This document shows, in pieces, positions 22,515 to 32,658 of a stretch of 64,000 bases of DNA (within the stretch, counting starts at the first letter, position 1; every line of letters begins with the position of its first letter). Under the pieces are notes generated by a model that worked only from the letters and a program-made list of their open reading frames with translations, ran no database searches and was not told the origin of the DNA. The position numbers and the translations under genes are program-made. Source of the stretch: Sanghuangporus weigelae (Eukaryota > Basidiomycota > Agaricomycetes > Hymenochaetales > Hymenochaetaceae); contig CP137320.1 in NCBI GenBank assembly GCA_033182465.1, positions 1,798,001 through 1,862,000 on the forward strand. Reading direction: 5' to 3'.

Positions 22515-24787
22515 ATGTGTGGAATATGCGCCGTATACGGCATCGAAAACCCTTCATCGCTAAGGACGAGAGTCCTTGCTCTTTCCAAAAGATTGCGACA
22601 TAGAGGTCCAGATTGGTCTGGATGCTATGTTGGCAAGGATGCGATTATGGCACACGAGCGGTTGGCGATCGTAGGAGTCGGTGATTTTTTTCAGTACCTT
22701 CGTTTTGTGGCTGAATTCTTATGTTTTTGTATGTCATACAGATACCGGTGCGCAACCGCTCTTTAGCGATGACGGCAAGCAGGTCCTTGCAGTCAATGGT
22801 GAAATTTACAACCATGTCCCTCTGAGGAAGGAGCTTGGACCAGAAGTCAAATTCAAGACGCATTCAGATTGTGAAGTTATCCTAGCTCTTGTATGTCGTT
22901 ATTCAAACAGCATATATGCAAATTTTCTGACATTGGTTTCCTTCTGCAGTACAAGAAGCATGACAAGAAACTCTGCAACATGCTTGATGGGATGTTCTCA
23001 TTTGTTCTTCTCGATGAAACCGTCAGTCCATCTCGGACTATTGCTGCCCGAGATCCTATTGGTATCACAACGCTATATCAAGGCTGGGACTCGAAGAAAC
23101 CCGGCGTCACCTATTTTGCATCCGAACTGAAGGCACTTGTCGACGAATGCGACGATATCATTTCTTTCCCTCCTGGACATGTATACGATAGTGCGACAAG
23201 GAAAACTGAACGATATTTTAACCCTTCCTGGTGGGATACAGACGTCGGACCTGTCCCGACGAAACCCGCTGACCTGGCACTCCTTCGTGAAACCCTTGAA
23301 GCTGCCGTCCGCAAGCGGTTGATGAGTGAGGTACCATATGGCGTCCTACTCAGTGGAGGACTAGACAGTAGCTTGATTGCTGCAATTGCAGCCCGGGAAA
23401 CAGAGAAGGTCGCACAAGCGCAGTACGAATATAGGAAGCGTAAGCTTGCTGAAGCCCGAAGCGGGCCATCGACACCGAAAGGCGAAATTGATGAATTTTG
23501 TGTGTTGTTCAAATTTGATCTAATTTTCCAATATATGCTCAACTTTCCCTCAGTGACACTCGCTTCATGGCCACAACTACACTCATTCTCTATTGGCCTC
23601 GAGAACTCGCCAGATCTCCTTGCAGCTCGGAAAACAGCACACTACCTCGGAACAGTCCACCATGAATATGTTTTTACTGTTCAGGAGGGTCTTGACGCAA
23701 TTCCGGACGTGATCTACCATCTGGAAACGTACGACGTGACAACCGTTCGCGCGAGTACACCTATGTACCTCCTCAGCCGAAAGATAAAAGCTATGGGTGT
23801 AAAGATGGTATTGAGCGGCGAAGGCAGCGACGAAATCTTCGGCGGATATCTCTACTTCCATGCGGCTCCAGACAAGGTGGCTTTCCACCAGGAATGTGTC
23901 AAGCGTGTGAAGAATCTTCATACTTCGGATTGTTTACGAGCGAACAAGTGAGACTTTCATGTACCGAGAAGTGGATCTACTGATGATTATATCAGATCTA
24001 CAATGGCATGGGGCCTGGAGGCACGCGTTCCATTCCTCGACAAGGCCTTCCTTGAGGTCGCGATGAATATCGATCCGGCAGAGAAGATGTTCAGTAAAGG
24101 TAACCAACAAGAAGTGGACGCGGACGGCTGCCCCAAAATGGAGAAGGTTCGCAATGAACGCCTCGCAAGTTCCAGCTTGCACCCACTGACTTCTGTTCTA
24201 TAGTACATTCTCCGCAAGGCATTCGATTGCGCACCAGACGGCAAGGTTCACTAGCTCATTCATTTTACAAGAGGTAGCCAATGACTCATGAGAATCTGCT
24301 TAGCCTTATCTACCACGATCAATACTTTGGAGACAGAAAGAACAATTCTCAGATGGGGTCGGCTACTCGTGGATCGATGGGTAAGGCCGCTTCCATTCCT
24401 CACATCTTTCGCTCCCTCTGCACCCGCGCGCTCGGATTGAATATTGTTTGTTGATAATGTTTTCGCAACTATAGCATGAAAGCCCACGCAGAAGCATCCA
24501 TATCTGATACCGACTTCGCCAAGCGAGGTGAACGATGGCCCGTCGATACGCCTGATACAAAGGAAGCCTACCTCATTCGGGAGATCTTTGAAAGTGAGTA
24601 TCTTTCTTCACTTCCTTTTTTCTCCCCTTTTTTATGCATCTTTCTAGGTCACTTCCCGACTGAAGCAGCTGCAAGGACCGCCGTCCGTTGGATTCCTCGC
24701 GGAGATTGGGGTTGTTCGTCCGATCCTAGCGGTCGGGCGGTGAGCATTCACAACGCTGCATATTCCGCCCCTTCAGCTGAGGAATGA
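22515..24787 (+). CDS. ASN1: Asparagine synthetase (glutamine-hydrolysing)
   Basis: Nine exons: 22515-22680, 22742-22890, 22950-23499, 23554-23947, 23996-24146, 24204-24245, 24304-24380, 24475-24593, 24648-24787, giving 595 residues. The enzyme makes asparagine from aspartate, ATP and glutamine. The start is fixed by MCGICAVYG, because Cys2 becomes the N-terminal nucleophile of the glutaminase domain; [10 protein letters not shown] and AVNGEIYNH belong to that domain. The synthetase domain has the PP-loop [13 protein letters not shown] near residue 255, then [17 protein letters not shown] and [12 protein letters not shown]. Intron 7 is slightly long (94 nt); the others are 48-61 nt. Confidence 0.97.
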
Positions 24788-25661
24788 TTCGATTCATTCT
24801 TCTCCCCTCCCTACTCACTCCACTCACTTGCATACGGATTACTTGATTTGGATTTTCGCGATATCAAGCAAGTTTATATTAATTCTGTACGGCAAATAAT
24901 CGAGGGGAAATCGGTAATACACATATTAACCTAGAAAGAAAAAGAAAAAGTCTATGCCGATGCATTTACTACTTATTACTCTTTAAAGAATGCGCGCATT
25001 GACTTAGATAGCAGTTGAATGGATAGGACGGGATACAGAACGGGCAGGAAAGAGGGCATTGAATATACACATGTAAAGATGCATGCATACATACATTTGT
25101 AAGGCCCTAAGATAATAAAAGAAGGGAGAAATCCAAGGGCAACTTAAATGAGTGTGTAGCTTGATAGAGGATGTAGAGAAACAAGTTAGACTTTAATGAA
25201 CATCGGCAAGACCGGCTACGAAAAGAAGATTAATGAGTGTCGGTACTCAAGACAAAGAGAGAGAAGATGGATTTTCAAAGGATACACTGGGGGGCATGAA
25301 GAGTTTGAAAAGAGCGTGCCATAAAGCCATGGTCGTAAATCAAGATGAATGAACGAACGTGGTATAGTTGGATATATCGGATATCGCGCTATTGAGATTA
25401 GCGAGAAAGAAGACGACACATTTATCAGTCAGGAAAGAATAAAACACAGTGCATGAAGACTTTTTAACATCGACATTGGAGAAAAGAGAGGAGGAAAAGA
25501 GCAGTAGTAAAAACATCAAGACCAAGAGCGTTAAACGAAAACCGAGAAGCTAAAGTCTGGGAAGGAACGAGACCATCAAGGCATGGATGGAGAGGGGAGA
25601 CGCAAGAGAATGCGTGGGTGATTATGCGGATGTAAGGTAAGAAACCAAGCTAGAGCCGAAA
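24788..25661. other. Convergent intergenic region, 874 nt
   Basis: Lies between the 3' ends of the asparagine synthetase gene and the Rho GEF gene. It is A/G-rich on the plus strand with short A-rich runs (around 24930-24960). The short open frames have no family features. I see no repeat or RNA gene. Confidence 0.6.
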
Positions 25662-28600
25662 CTAAACAACGTTCAGCTGCGAGCCTGCGGCCACGATCTG
25701 GCGGTACAACCCCACTCCAGAATCCTCAGACGGCGCAGGAGAAGCAAGAAGCTTGTTCGTCGCCGCAGCAGAGGCCGCAGCAGGCGTCCGCGCTGCACTT
25801 GTCTGCGACAAATGCCGAGGGCGCGTGCGAGTGGACGTTGGCGTAGTCGTCCCAACCGAACGTGTACTCCCGTCCCATGCAGGTCGTCCCGTCGTTGCGC
25901 TCGTCGCAGCCGATCTTGCCGATGTATGCCCGTCTTCAGAGTGCATCGGTCGTCTCGAACTTGGCGTAGCCGCCTGCGTGCGCCGGCTCGCCGGCCGTAC
26001 GTGAGGGTGATATTCTCGGGGATGAAGGTGTGGTTCCGGGCTGGCGACAAGCCGAGTGCCAAACTTCGCATTTGCTGATGACTCACGACCATAGCCTAAT
26101 GGCGTGAGTGAGCCTTTGCGATTGGTCGTCACCCCTGGACGTGGCTTAGGCTTGGGCTTGTGAATGGTAACCTTGTCGGCGCCCCAATACGAGAAGCTCA
26201 TCTTGCTCTTGCGATCTGAGTCAGACGAATCGGCATCGTCGTCTTCCTCGTCGGGAGGCAGAAGCGAAGATCGACCCGTTGGAGCAGAGGAGATCACAGT
26301 ATTTCGAGAACGAACAACGCTACACAGAAACAGTCAGAAGGTATCTCTTACTCAATAAAAAGTATAACGAACTCGTCCATGGCAACAACGCCTTGTTTCG
26401 GGTCTGGAACATCAGCAATGGCCCAGTTCTCGATCTACGTTGCCTTCAGTTAGAATGTGGAACAAACAACCCAGTTTCAGCTCACCTTTAAAAACTTGTA
26501 TAGGTTCCGTGGTTTGGTGTGCGTACCCTTGCGACCTGTTGATGCATACTTCGCCTTCGCCTGGAGGTCAGGTAACGAATTCGTCCTCGAATTTGTTGAC
26601 GTCGCAAGGGGAAGAGTTGTGATACCCGTCCGCTGGCATCGCAGCACAACATCGTTGAATGTGACCAACCACAAATCCTTCTTCCCACCAACAGCATTGT
26701 GAGAGCTTTGTTGAAGCACGTCGCTCAATCTGCGGAACGACGACTTGCCCCTGACATTCTTCGACGTCGCATTATTAGCAGCAGATGGCGGTGGGCGAGT
26801 AGCCGGCTGCGATAACATTTGGGAAGGTGGAACAAGTGACTTCTCCTCGACGAGTAAGCGTGAAGGCTTCGGCAGCGCAAGCTGCTTGACCTTCTCAAGC
26901 CCCTCTATTCGTGCAAAAGCGTCACGAGTACGGTCTCGCTCTTCCTTCTGAATCTTCTCATCCTCGATGCTGCGCACGATATTCTCTACTTCCGCTACCA
27001 TCAGTAGGGTACTTTCGTACTCGTAAGTGCTCGGGTCCGTGTGATAAAGCAAATTTTGAAATAACAGAGGGTATTTGAGTAGTCTTTGGAACGGCTTTGA
27101 GAGCGAAATGGCAAGGCCAGTCTCGCCTTTCTCGACCGAATCCTGTTCTAGTTTTTGGAGAACCTTGCAGACTTTTAACCACATAGCTTTGTCCTGGTTC
27201 TTGGGGATCTTCTTCTCGCTCGCGGTAGATAAGGCATTGTCTACCTGCTCGAGAGCTCTCTCGAGATGCAGAACGTACGTCGCGTACTCTCTTAAGATGT
27301 TGGACTTGTCTCTTGTTAGATAGGTGATAAGAAGGGAGACTAAGAGAAACTCACGTTCGAAACAAAAACATCCGCCAAACTCCGAACGAGAGGATATTGC
27401 TCCTCGTATCGCTTCCGTAATCCCTCGCTTAAAGTGACATGCCCATTATAGATACCGTCTTCAAGTACCTCGAGGCATTTTCGTAAATCTTCAGGCAGTT
27501 GATTTGGAGGGACAGAGTCACCGATCAGTGACTCGGGCTGTGGCGTTGTCCGTCTAAGCTTCTTCAACACGCGCGAAGCGGACGTCTTATCCGTCTTATC
27601 CGTTTGCTGTGTTGCAGCATAAGAAACTTCCCGCTCTGGTACTGTTCCATAAACGGACTGACGGCCAAGTGACGCAGATGAGCCTTGCGGTGGGCCACGA
27701 GGCAGAGGAGGCAGTGACTGATGTGAGCGGGTCGGAAACGGTAGCGGCACTTTACCCTGCTGCGAACGCTGCGCATTCGTATTATAGGGTGAACGTGGAT
27801 GGTTGAATTTGGCTATTGCGGCTGCAACTGCAGAAGTTGCACTGCCATTTCGTTGCTGTGAACGGCTGGGGGGCCCTGAATAGCCCTTGCCCATTTGGTC
27901 TTGCGCCTCATCATCATCAGAGTCAGGAGAGTCGTTATCAACGTTATTGCGCGCGTTATCTTTAGCTGTTGCTGGCGTTTCCGGACGCAATCCTGGTGTT
28001 GGGGAAAGGAAACGCGCGGCGATGGGAAGATGATCGATGGATTCCCGCGGCGTGTCTACACGAGCAAAATACTCATCGTTCTCTAATGGCGTTGGAGAGC
28101 AGACCGGTGGAGCGGCATATGGATGCAAAAGAGGTTCAATGAACGTCTCCTTTAGCTTTGTTAGTTCAATCACATATCTATTAAAGTTTAAGTGAATAGC
28201 ATCATTTGAGTAACCATAAACACTAACCGCTCTTCACTGGCTACGATTTCCCAAAGAACCTCTTGTCGTGTCCGTTCTCGCGGACCAAGATTCGAAACTA
28301 GATCTTCCTCCGCTGCTTCGCTCCATGAAGCGGTCGCCAGTATCCGACTGGAAGACTGGCTAGCTTGAGAATAAGGTGTGCCGGAACGCATTGAGGCATT
28401 CAAACTCATGTTATCCGGCAAGTTTCTCTGGGAGTTCGGCGATATTGGCGTGCGCGTTCCTTTCGCCGAATTTCCGCCTTTCGACACGTTCACCTTGGAA
28501 GAGGACGCGTCTCTAGTCCCACGCGTCTCCGACCCATGCATAGCCTGAAAGCGCGATACATTGGTCTTTACCGGCCCAGGGGACGTTTTCGGAGCAACGT

Positions 28601-29231
28601 CGCCATTAGTGGTAGTACTGGCGCCGACACTGGCCTTGGCGTGTCCACCCTCGTTGTTTACCGAGTGATCGACACCATTTGCACGCGCCGGTTCAGACTG
28701 GTCCCCGAGCGCGCGTTCAAGAGGTGCAGGCGTCTGCGGCGGTGATAAGAAAGCGACTTTCTTGTGGGCAGAACTATCAGGAGGGGAGTTGGCATCGGTT
28801 GCCTTGCGGGTCTTATGCGTAGCTGCGGCAGAAGCGCCGCCGTCGACAGATTCCTTGCGAGAACGGGTAACAGTGATAGTTGTCGCTGGTGTTCGATCAT
28901 CAGTCGATGATACTCTCGACGTGGGTGGCGCCTGTGCTGGCGCAGGCTGAGGAGTCCGAGTGGACGAGTTTGAATCGGAGCTTGCTTGAGAGTTTGTGTG
29001 CGAAAGGGAGATGGGTGTGCGGTCGATAGGCGGGAGAGGCTTCGTTGCATTAATCGAATTTGGTGATGGATCCAGCTGAATTTGCGATGAAGGGGGCCAT
29101 GACCTTAGCGCAGGAAGTTCGAGTTTCTCTCTGTCTCTTGTTGATGATATGCTTAATTCGGCGTCGAGAACAGGTGCTAAGAATTTCTCCTTCTCTTTCT
29201 CTTTCTTGAAGCGCTGTAGTAACGCTCTCAT
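25662..29231 (-). CDS. DH-PH domain Rho guanine-nucleotide exchange factor-like protein
   Basis: Five exons on the minus strand: 29231-28228, 28177-27355, 27304-26486, 26434-26373, 26319-25662, giving 1121 residues. Residues 1-310 are a Ser/Thr/Pro-rich disordered region. The DH domain starts near 320 (RQEVLWEIVASEERYVIELT), is interrupted by about 210 low-complexity residues, and resumes near 560 with KRYEEQYPLVRSLADVFVSN and LSKPFQRLLKYPLLFQNLL. The PH-like part, about 780-950, includes KKDLWLVTFNDVVLRCQRT and FSYWGADKVTI. The C-terminus is again disordered. The short exon 26434-26373 was fixed by using the GTTCGT donor at 26372, which keeps the PH segment in frame. Such proteins activate Rho/Cdc42 GTPases at sites of polarised growth; the target GTPase cannot be read from sequence. 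Confidence 0.85.
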
Positions 29232-29550
29232 GTTGACGACAGTGACACAGTATTGAGAACGATATAAGCAGCGACGAGGGAAAGAAACGAGTAGAGTGAA
29301 GCGGCTGCGAGAAGGAGAGAAGGAGGGGATGAGAGTACGGAAGGAAGGAGGACAACGTGCAGGAGGAGGATGTGCGGCGTAAATGGCAGGTCACGGCGAC
29401 TCGCACTATTATTTCAACTATACGCCTATATCAAGGAACGCTGATCGCTCAAATCTCAGCTCAGCTCAGCTCAGCTCACAGGCTTGTCCAGTGTCGTCAA
29501 TGCACAACGACAACGACAACGTCGACCGATGCTCCAATCATGTCAAAGTG
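29232..29550. promoter_or_regulatory. Divergent promoter region with a short TCAGC repeat
   Basis: 319 nt between the Rho GEF start (leftward) and the methyltransferase start (rightward). At 29456-29475 there are four perfect copies of TCAGC. In-frame codons continue upstream of the chosen methyltransferase start to an ATG at 29500. Confidence 0.5.
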
Positions 29551-30908
29551 ATGCCGGCTCACGACACAAAGCACGTCTCTTTGCTCGTATATCCCTTCCG
29601 TGACAACATTATTTTTCACCTTTCTCAATCCGACGATGGCGCAAATAATGGAACGGCTCTCTGGTTAGGTTCTCAAATACTTTCTGTCTTTCTGACGGAT
29701 TCTTTACTACATCCACGCTTGAGTGTCGATAATGATAATACGGTTGGCCAGTACTCGTCTTCGTCCTCTACGTGCCTTGGTTGACTTTTCTTTTTTCTCT
29801 CATTTTCAATTTTTATTCATTACTTTTTGTCACTTAAAAATGGCGCTACGTCACAACCATCACAGGCACGGGTCAACTGGAAGCATCTAAGCAGCAGTCT
29901 AACCATGGTCCTAGCGTCCTGGATCAGAATAATCCAACAATTTCCTCTTCCATTCCGATTCAGAATCCAGGTGGATTGCGTCAATCCCGCCGCAGATCGC
30001 ACGCTATCGAGCTTGGAAGCGGCGTGGGCCTCACTTCGTATGTTCTCTTCCTTCTCTTTCTATTATTCGGACTAATATTAAACAAATTCGCAAATTCGGA
30101 ACCTTTTATTTATTTTATATCAACCAGGCTCGTTCTCGCTGCACAAGGCTGGTCCGTCCTCGCAACAGATACACCAACCGTGGTCCATTCCGTCCTCCGT
30201 CCCAACATCCGACGCAATACCCGGAATACTACTAATACTATCACTACCACCGACGGTAGTTGTTCTGCTACTGCCACGACGCGTCTTCTTGGCCGAGTCC
30301 AAGTTCGTGCTCTCGATTGGACCGTTCCTCCGGAAGAATGGAATTGGAGTGATCCGGAGTGTGTCACAGGGTCCTCCACTATGACGGACTCGGATGCTAT
30401 AAGAATTCGAACTCAGATGGCCCGAGAGGTCACTGATGACTCAGATGAGAACTTTGAGGCTCGGGGCGAAGCGCTATTCGGCCCGCCGTTCGACTTGATC
30501 GTTACGGCTGATACAGTTTACTCTCCCGACCTTATCATGCCTCTCCTCCGGACAATCAAACATCTTATCCTCCTTTCTGCCTCTCCTCCCCAGCATACTA
30601 TAGTATCGGAGTCAAAGTTAAAGTTTAACTCAAAGCAGAAGCAAAAGAAGTCCTGTCCTCCAGTGTATCTGGCCCTGGAGAAGCGCGATCCAGCTCAACT
30701 CGCCTCTTTCTTCTCTCAAGCGCACGATATCTGGGGACTGGGGGCGCAACGCATTCCTACACCGCGAATCCGTCGTGCAATGTCTCGCGTCGGACTCTCA
30801 CATTGGAAAAAGGAAGACTGGGAAGGAGTCGAAGTTTGGAAACTATACCTTCTAGATCCCGATCCCGATTCCGACTCTAATTGTAGTATAACTTCTAATA
30901 CCGAATAG
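29551..30908 (+). CDS. Class I (family 16) S-adenosylmethionine-dependent protein methyltransferase
   Basis: Three exons: 29551-29779, 29866-30037, 30128-30908, giving 393 residues. The methyltransferase fold shows motif I as AIELGSGVGLTSLVLAAQGW, motif II-like WSVLATD, and the downstream VRALDWTVP and FDLIVTADTVYSPDLIMPLL. This order is typical of the METTL21/EFM group of lysine methyltransferases, which modify elongation factors and chaperones. The exact substrate cannot be assigned. A Ser-rich insert of about 40 residues sits before motif I, and an acidic Asp-Pro-Asp repeat (DPDPDSDS) is near the C-terminus. An in-frame ATG at 29500 is an alternative start. Introns are 86 and 90 nt, longer than most here. 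Confidence 0.85.
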
Positions 30909-31446
30909 ATTTTTCTTTCGACCCGATGCCGTGGATAGAGACAATCAAAAATATTAATTGTTTGTGCGTATAATAAGCGGCTTTTTTTTTAGTATATCTG
31001 TTATGCACGACGCGAAAGGGAGGTTGAATGAAGAACAAGTACAGAGATCGAATACTATCTATTAGCTCTACATGCACGAGACTCCGCCACCTATTCATAT
31101 TTATAACGTGTTGCTCGTTGTCATCGTCGTCTGTCATTTCCTTCGTGAAGAAGACGTTGGTATTCGTGAGGCAACTGAGGCAGAAAAGTAAGGTGCAAGC
31201 TGGGGAAAAAAATGGATGGACGGCAAATTCAACAGAACAAGCCAAACGATTAAAGTAGGGTATGGAGTATCGCGCGTAATGAGTTAGCAACTTGTAAATG
31301 CTGCCTGACGTATTCAGGGTGAAAGGCGCAGAGTCCAGGTCTCGCAGTAAGTACTGATTTTGTTTATCATTGTGCGTGGTTGAACAATCCAAGACTGCGA
31401 GCGTCATTCGTCGAACTTATGGGAACGACGATCAAGATAATCGGAA
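30909..31446. other. Convergent intergenic region, 538 nt
   Basis: Between the stop codons of the methyltransferase gene and the EF-hand-like gene. It contains a T-run near 30981. A minus-strand frame of 170 codons here shows no domain and unusual composition, so I leave it out. Confidence 0.6.
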
Positions 31447-32351
31447 CTATTGTCTAGGGCCCGTTTGTCGCGTTGGCGTCGTTTCTCTACTGGGGTTTTC
31501 ATCAGAACTGAATGAAAAGGAAATTTTATCAGAAGACAGATGTTGTTGTTTACAATGAACATAAAAGGAAGGAGGACCTTGGAAACAGAAAGAATAGCGA
31601 CTTACGAGAGTTCGATCTCCATATCTTCTCGTCGAGTCATTACCAGTTTGAGATTCCGGTCGAAACCGTGCGTAAACTGGAAGAAATAGAGAAAGTAAAG
31701 ATGAGTTGGATTACGGGAGGAATGACGGGAGAGACCAAACAGCGAAAGGCAACGCACGAGATCTCTCCATGTTTCCTCTTCGTCAGTCTCCGTTTGCAAC
31801 TGGTAGATCTGAAGGAATCCCTGGAACCTGTTATCATAACAAGTAATATTCTCCTGTCAAAGACCTGGCCTTTACAAAGAAGCAAAACAAAGGTGAACAT
31901 ACGTTAAATATCCTTCTTCTGCCCCGTCAAGCAACGCAAGTTCATCCTTCGCTTCCTCAGGAAGTGGCGAACCGTTCGTATCAATCGCCCATTGATCGAG
32001 AGCATCAGGCGTAAAGTACGCATTTTCTGGCGGCACTAGCAACTGCGCATCAGGCGACTTTGAGGCTGAAGGAGGCGTTGGTTTGGGAGTGCAATATTTC
32101 CCAAAGATATGTTTTAGACACCGTTCGAACTGAGATACAAAGTTATGGATCAGTGAACAATGTTCGAGCGTAGCAGGGGATTGTGGCTTTCTCACTTTGT
32201 CGCTAATGGCGCCATCGGCATCAAGCAGCTGCACACCAAGTGACGCGTTCCTCCTCCCCTGCCTGACGAAGGGCTCAGGCGTTTCAGCCCTAGGAGATTG
32301 CATTCGCAATGGATCATTTGAATCCCAAAGGTTGTTGAAATAATAAGCCAT
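31447..32351 (-). CDS. Small EF-hand-like protein of unknown function
   Basis: Five exons on the minus strand: 32351-32196, 32129-31903, 31827-31758, 31676-31606, 31507-31447, giving 194 residues. Introns are 66, 75, 81 and 98 nt. The first has GTGAGA, a CATAAC branch and CTCAG but leaves the frame open, so retention would add 22 residues. After splicing, residues 90-160 form a helix-loop-helix (DELALLDGAEEGYLTFQGFL) that resembles a degenerate EF-hand, followed by YQLQTETDEEETWRDL and HGFDRNLKLV. This modular pattern occurs in several eukaryotic regulatory proteins, but I cannot name the family. The N-terminus contains a Ser/Pro-rich segment. It is divergent from the eIF2B epsilon gene. Confidence 0.65.
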
Positions 32352-32658
32352 CTTCAAAAGACAGAGCAGAAGACGTCGAAGGTGACACGGGAGGCTGTGG
32401 TGATGCGCTGTTTGGGAGGTCTGACGCGGACGCGGACCCTTGGTAGAGGCGCGACGTGATGCCGTGAGCCGTCACAATTCAAAGTGACTAGAATGTGACA
32501 GTGACGTGACGGCACGACGCAATTTTCTCACGTGAGCGCCGATCATTCGACGCGCTTTTCGGAATCGGAAAATGACTCATTACAACACTCACCCCTAAGA
32601 CTAATTACACTCCGCAAATCTGTGTATTGTATTCAATTGCCTCCAAGCAAAACGAGAA
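32352..32658. promoter_or_regulatory. Divergent promoter with clustered TGAC, CACGTG and TGACTCA motifs
   Basis: 307 nt between the EF-hand-like gene and the eIF2B epsilon gene. Positions 32450-32535 are dense in GTGAC/GTCAC words and end in the palindrome CACGTG (32529-32534). A TGACTCA heptamer (Gcn4/AP-1 type) is at 32573-32579, 80 nt before the eIF2B epsilon ATG. Confidence 0.5.

Noticed and set aside
15680-24288. TGAGTCA/TGACTCA heptamers inside introns of the AAA ATPase, PRI2 and ASN1 genes
   Set aside because: They overlap splice-donor or intron sequence and occur at about the frequency expected by chance.
29456-29475. Four TCAGC copies as a functional repeat
   Set aside because: Too short (20 nt) to claim more than a small slippage tract in a promoter.
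30895-31407. Minus-strand open frame of 170 codons between methyltransferase and EF-hand-like genes
   Set aside because: Hydrophobic and Tyr/Phe-rich without family features; lies in the 3' flanks of two convergent genes.
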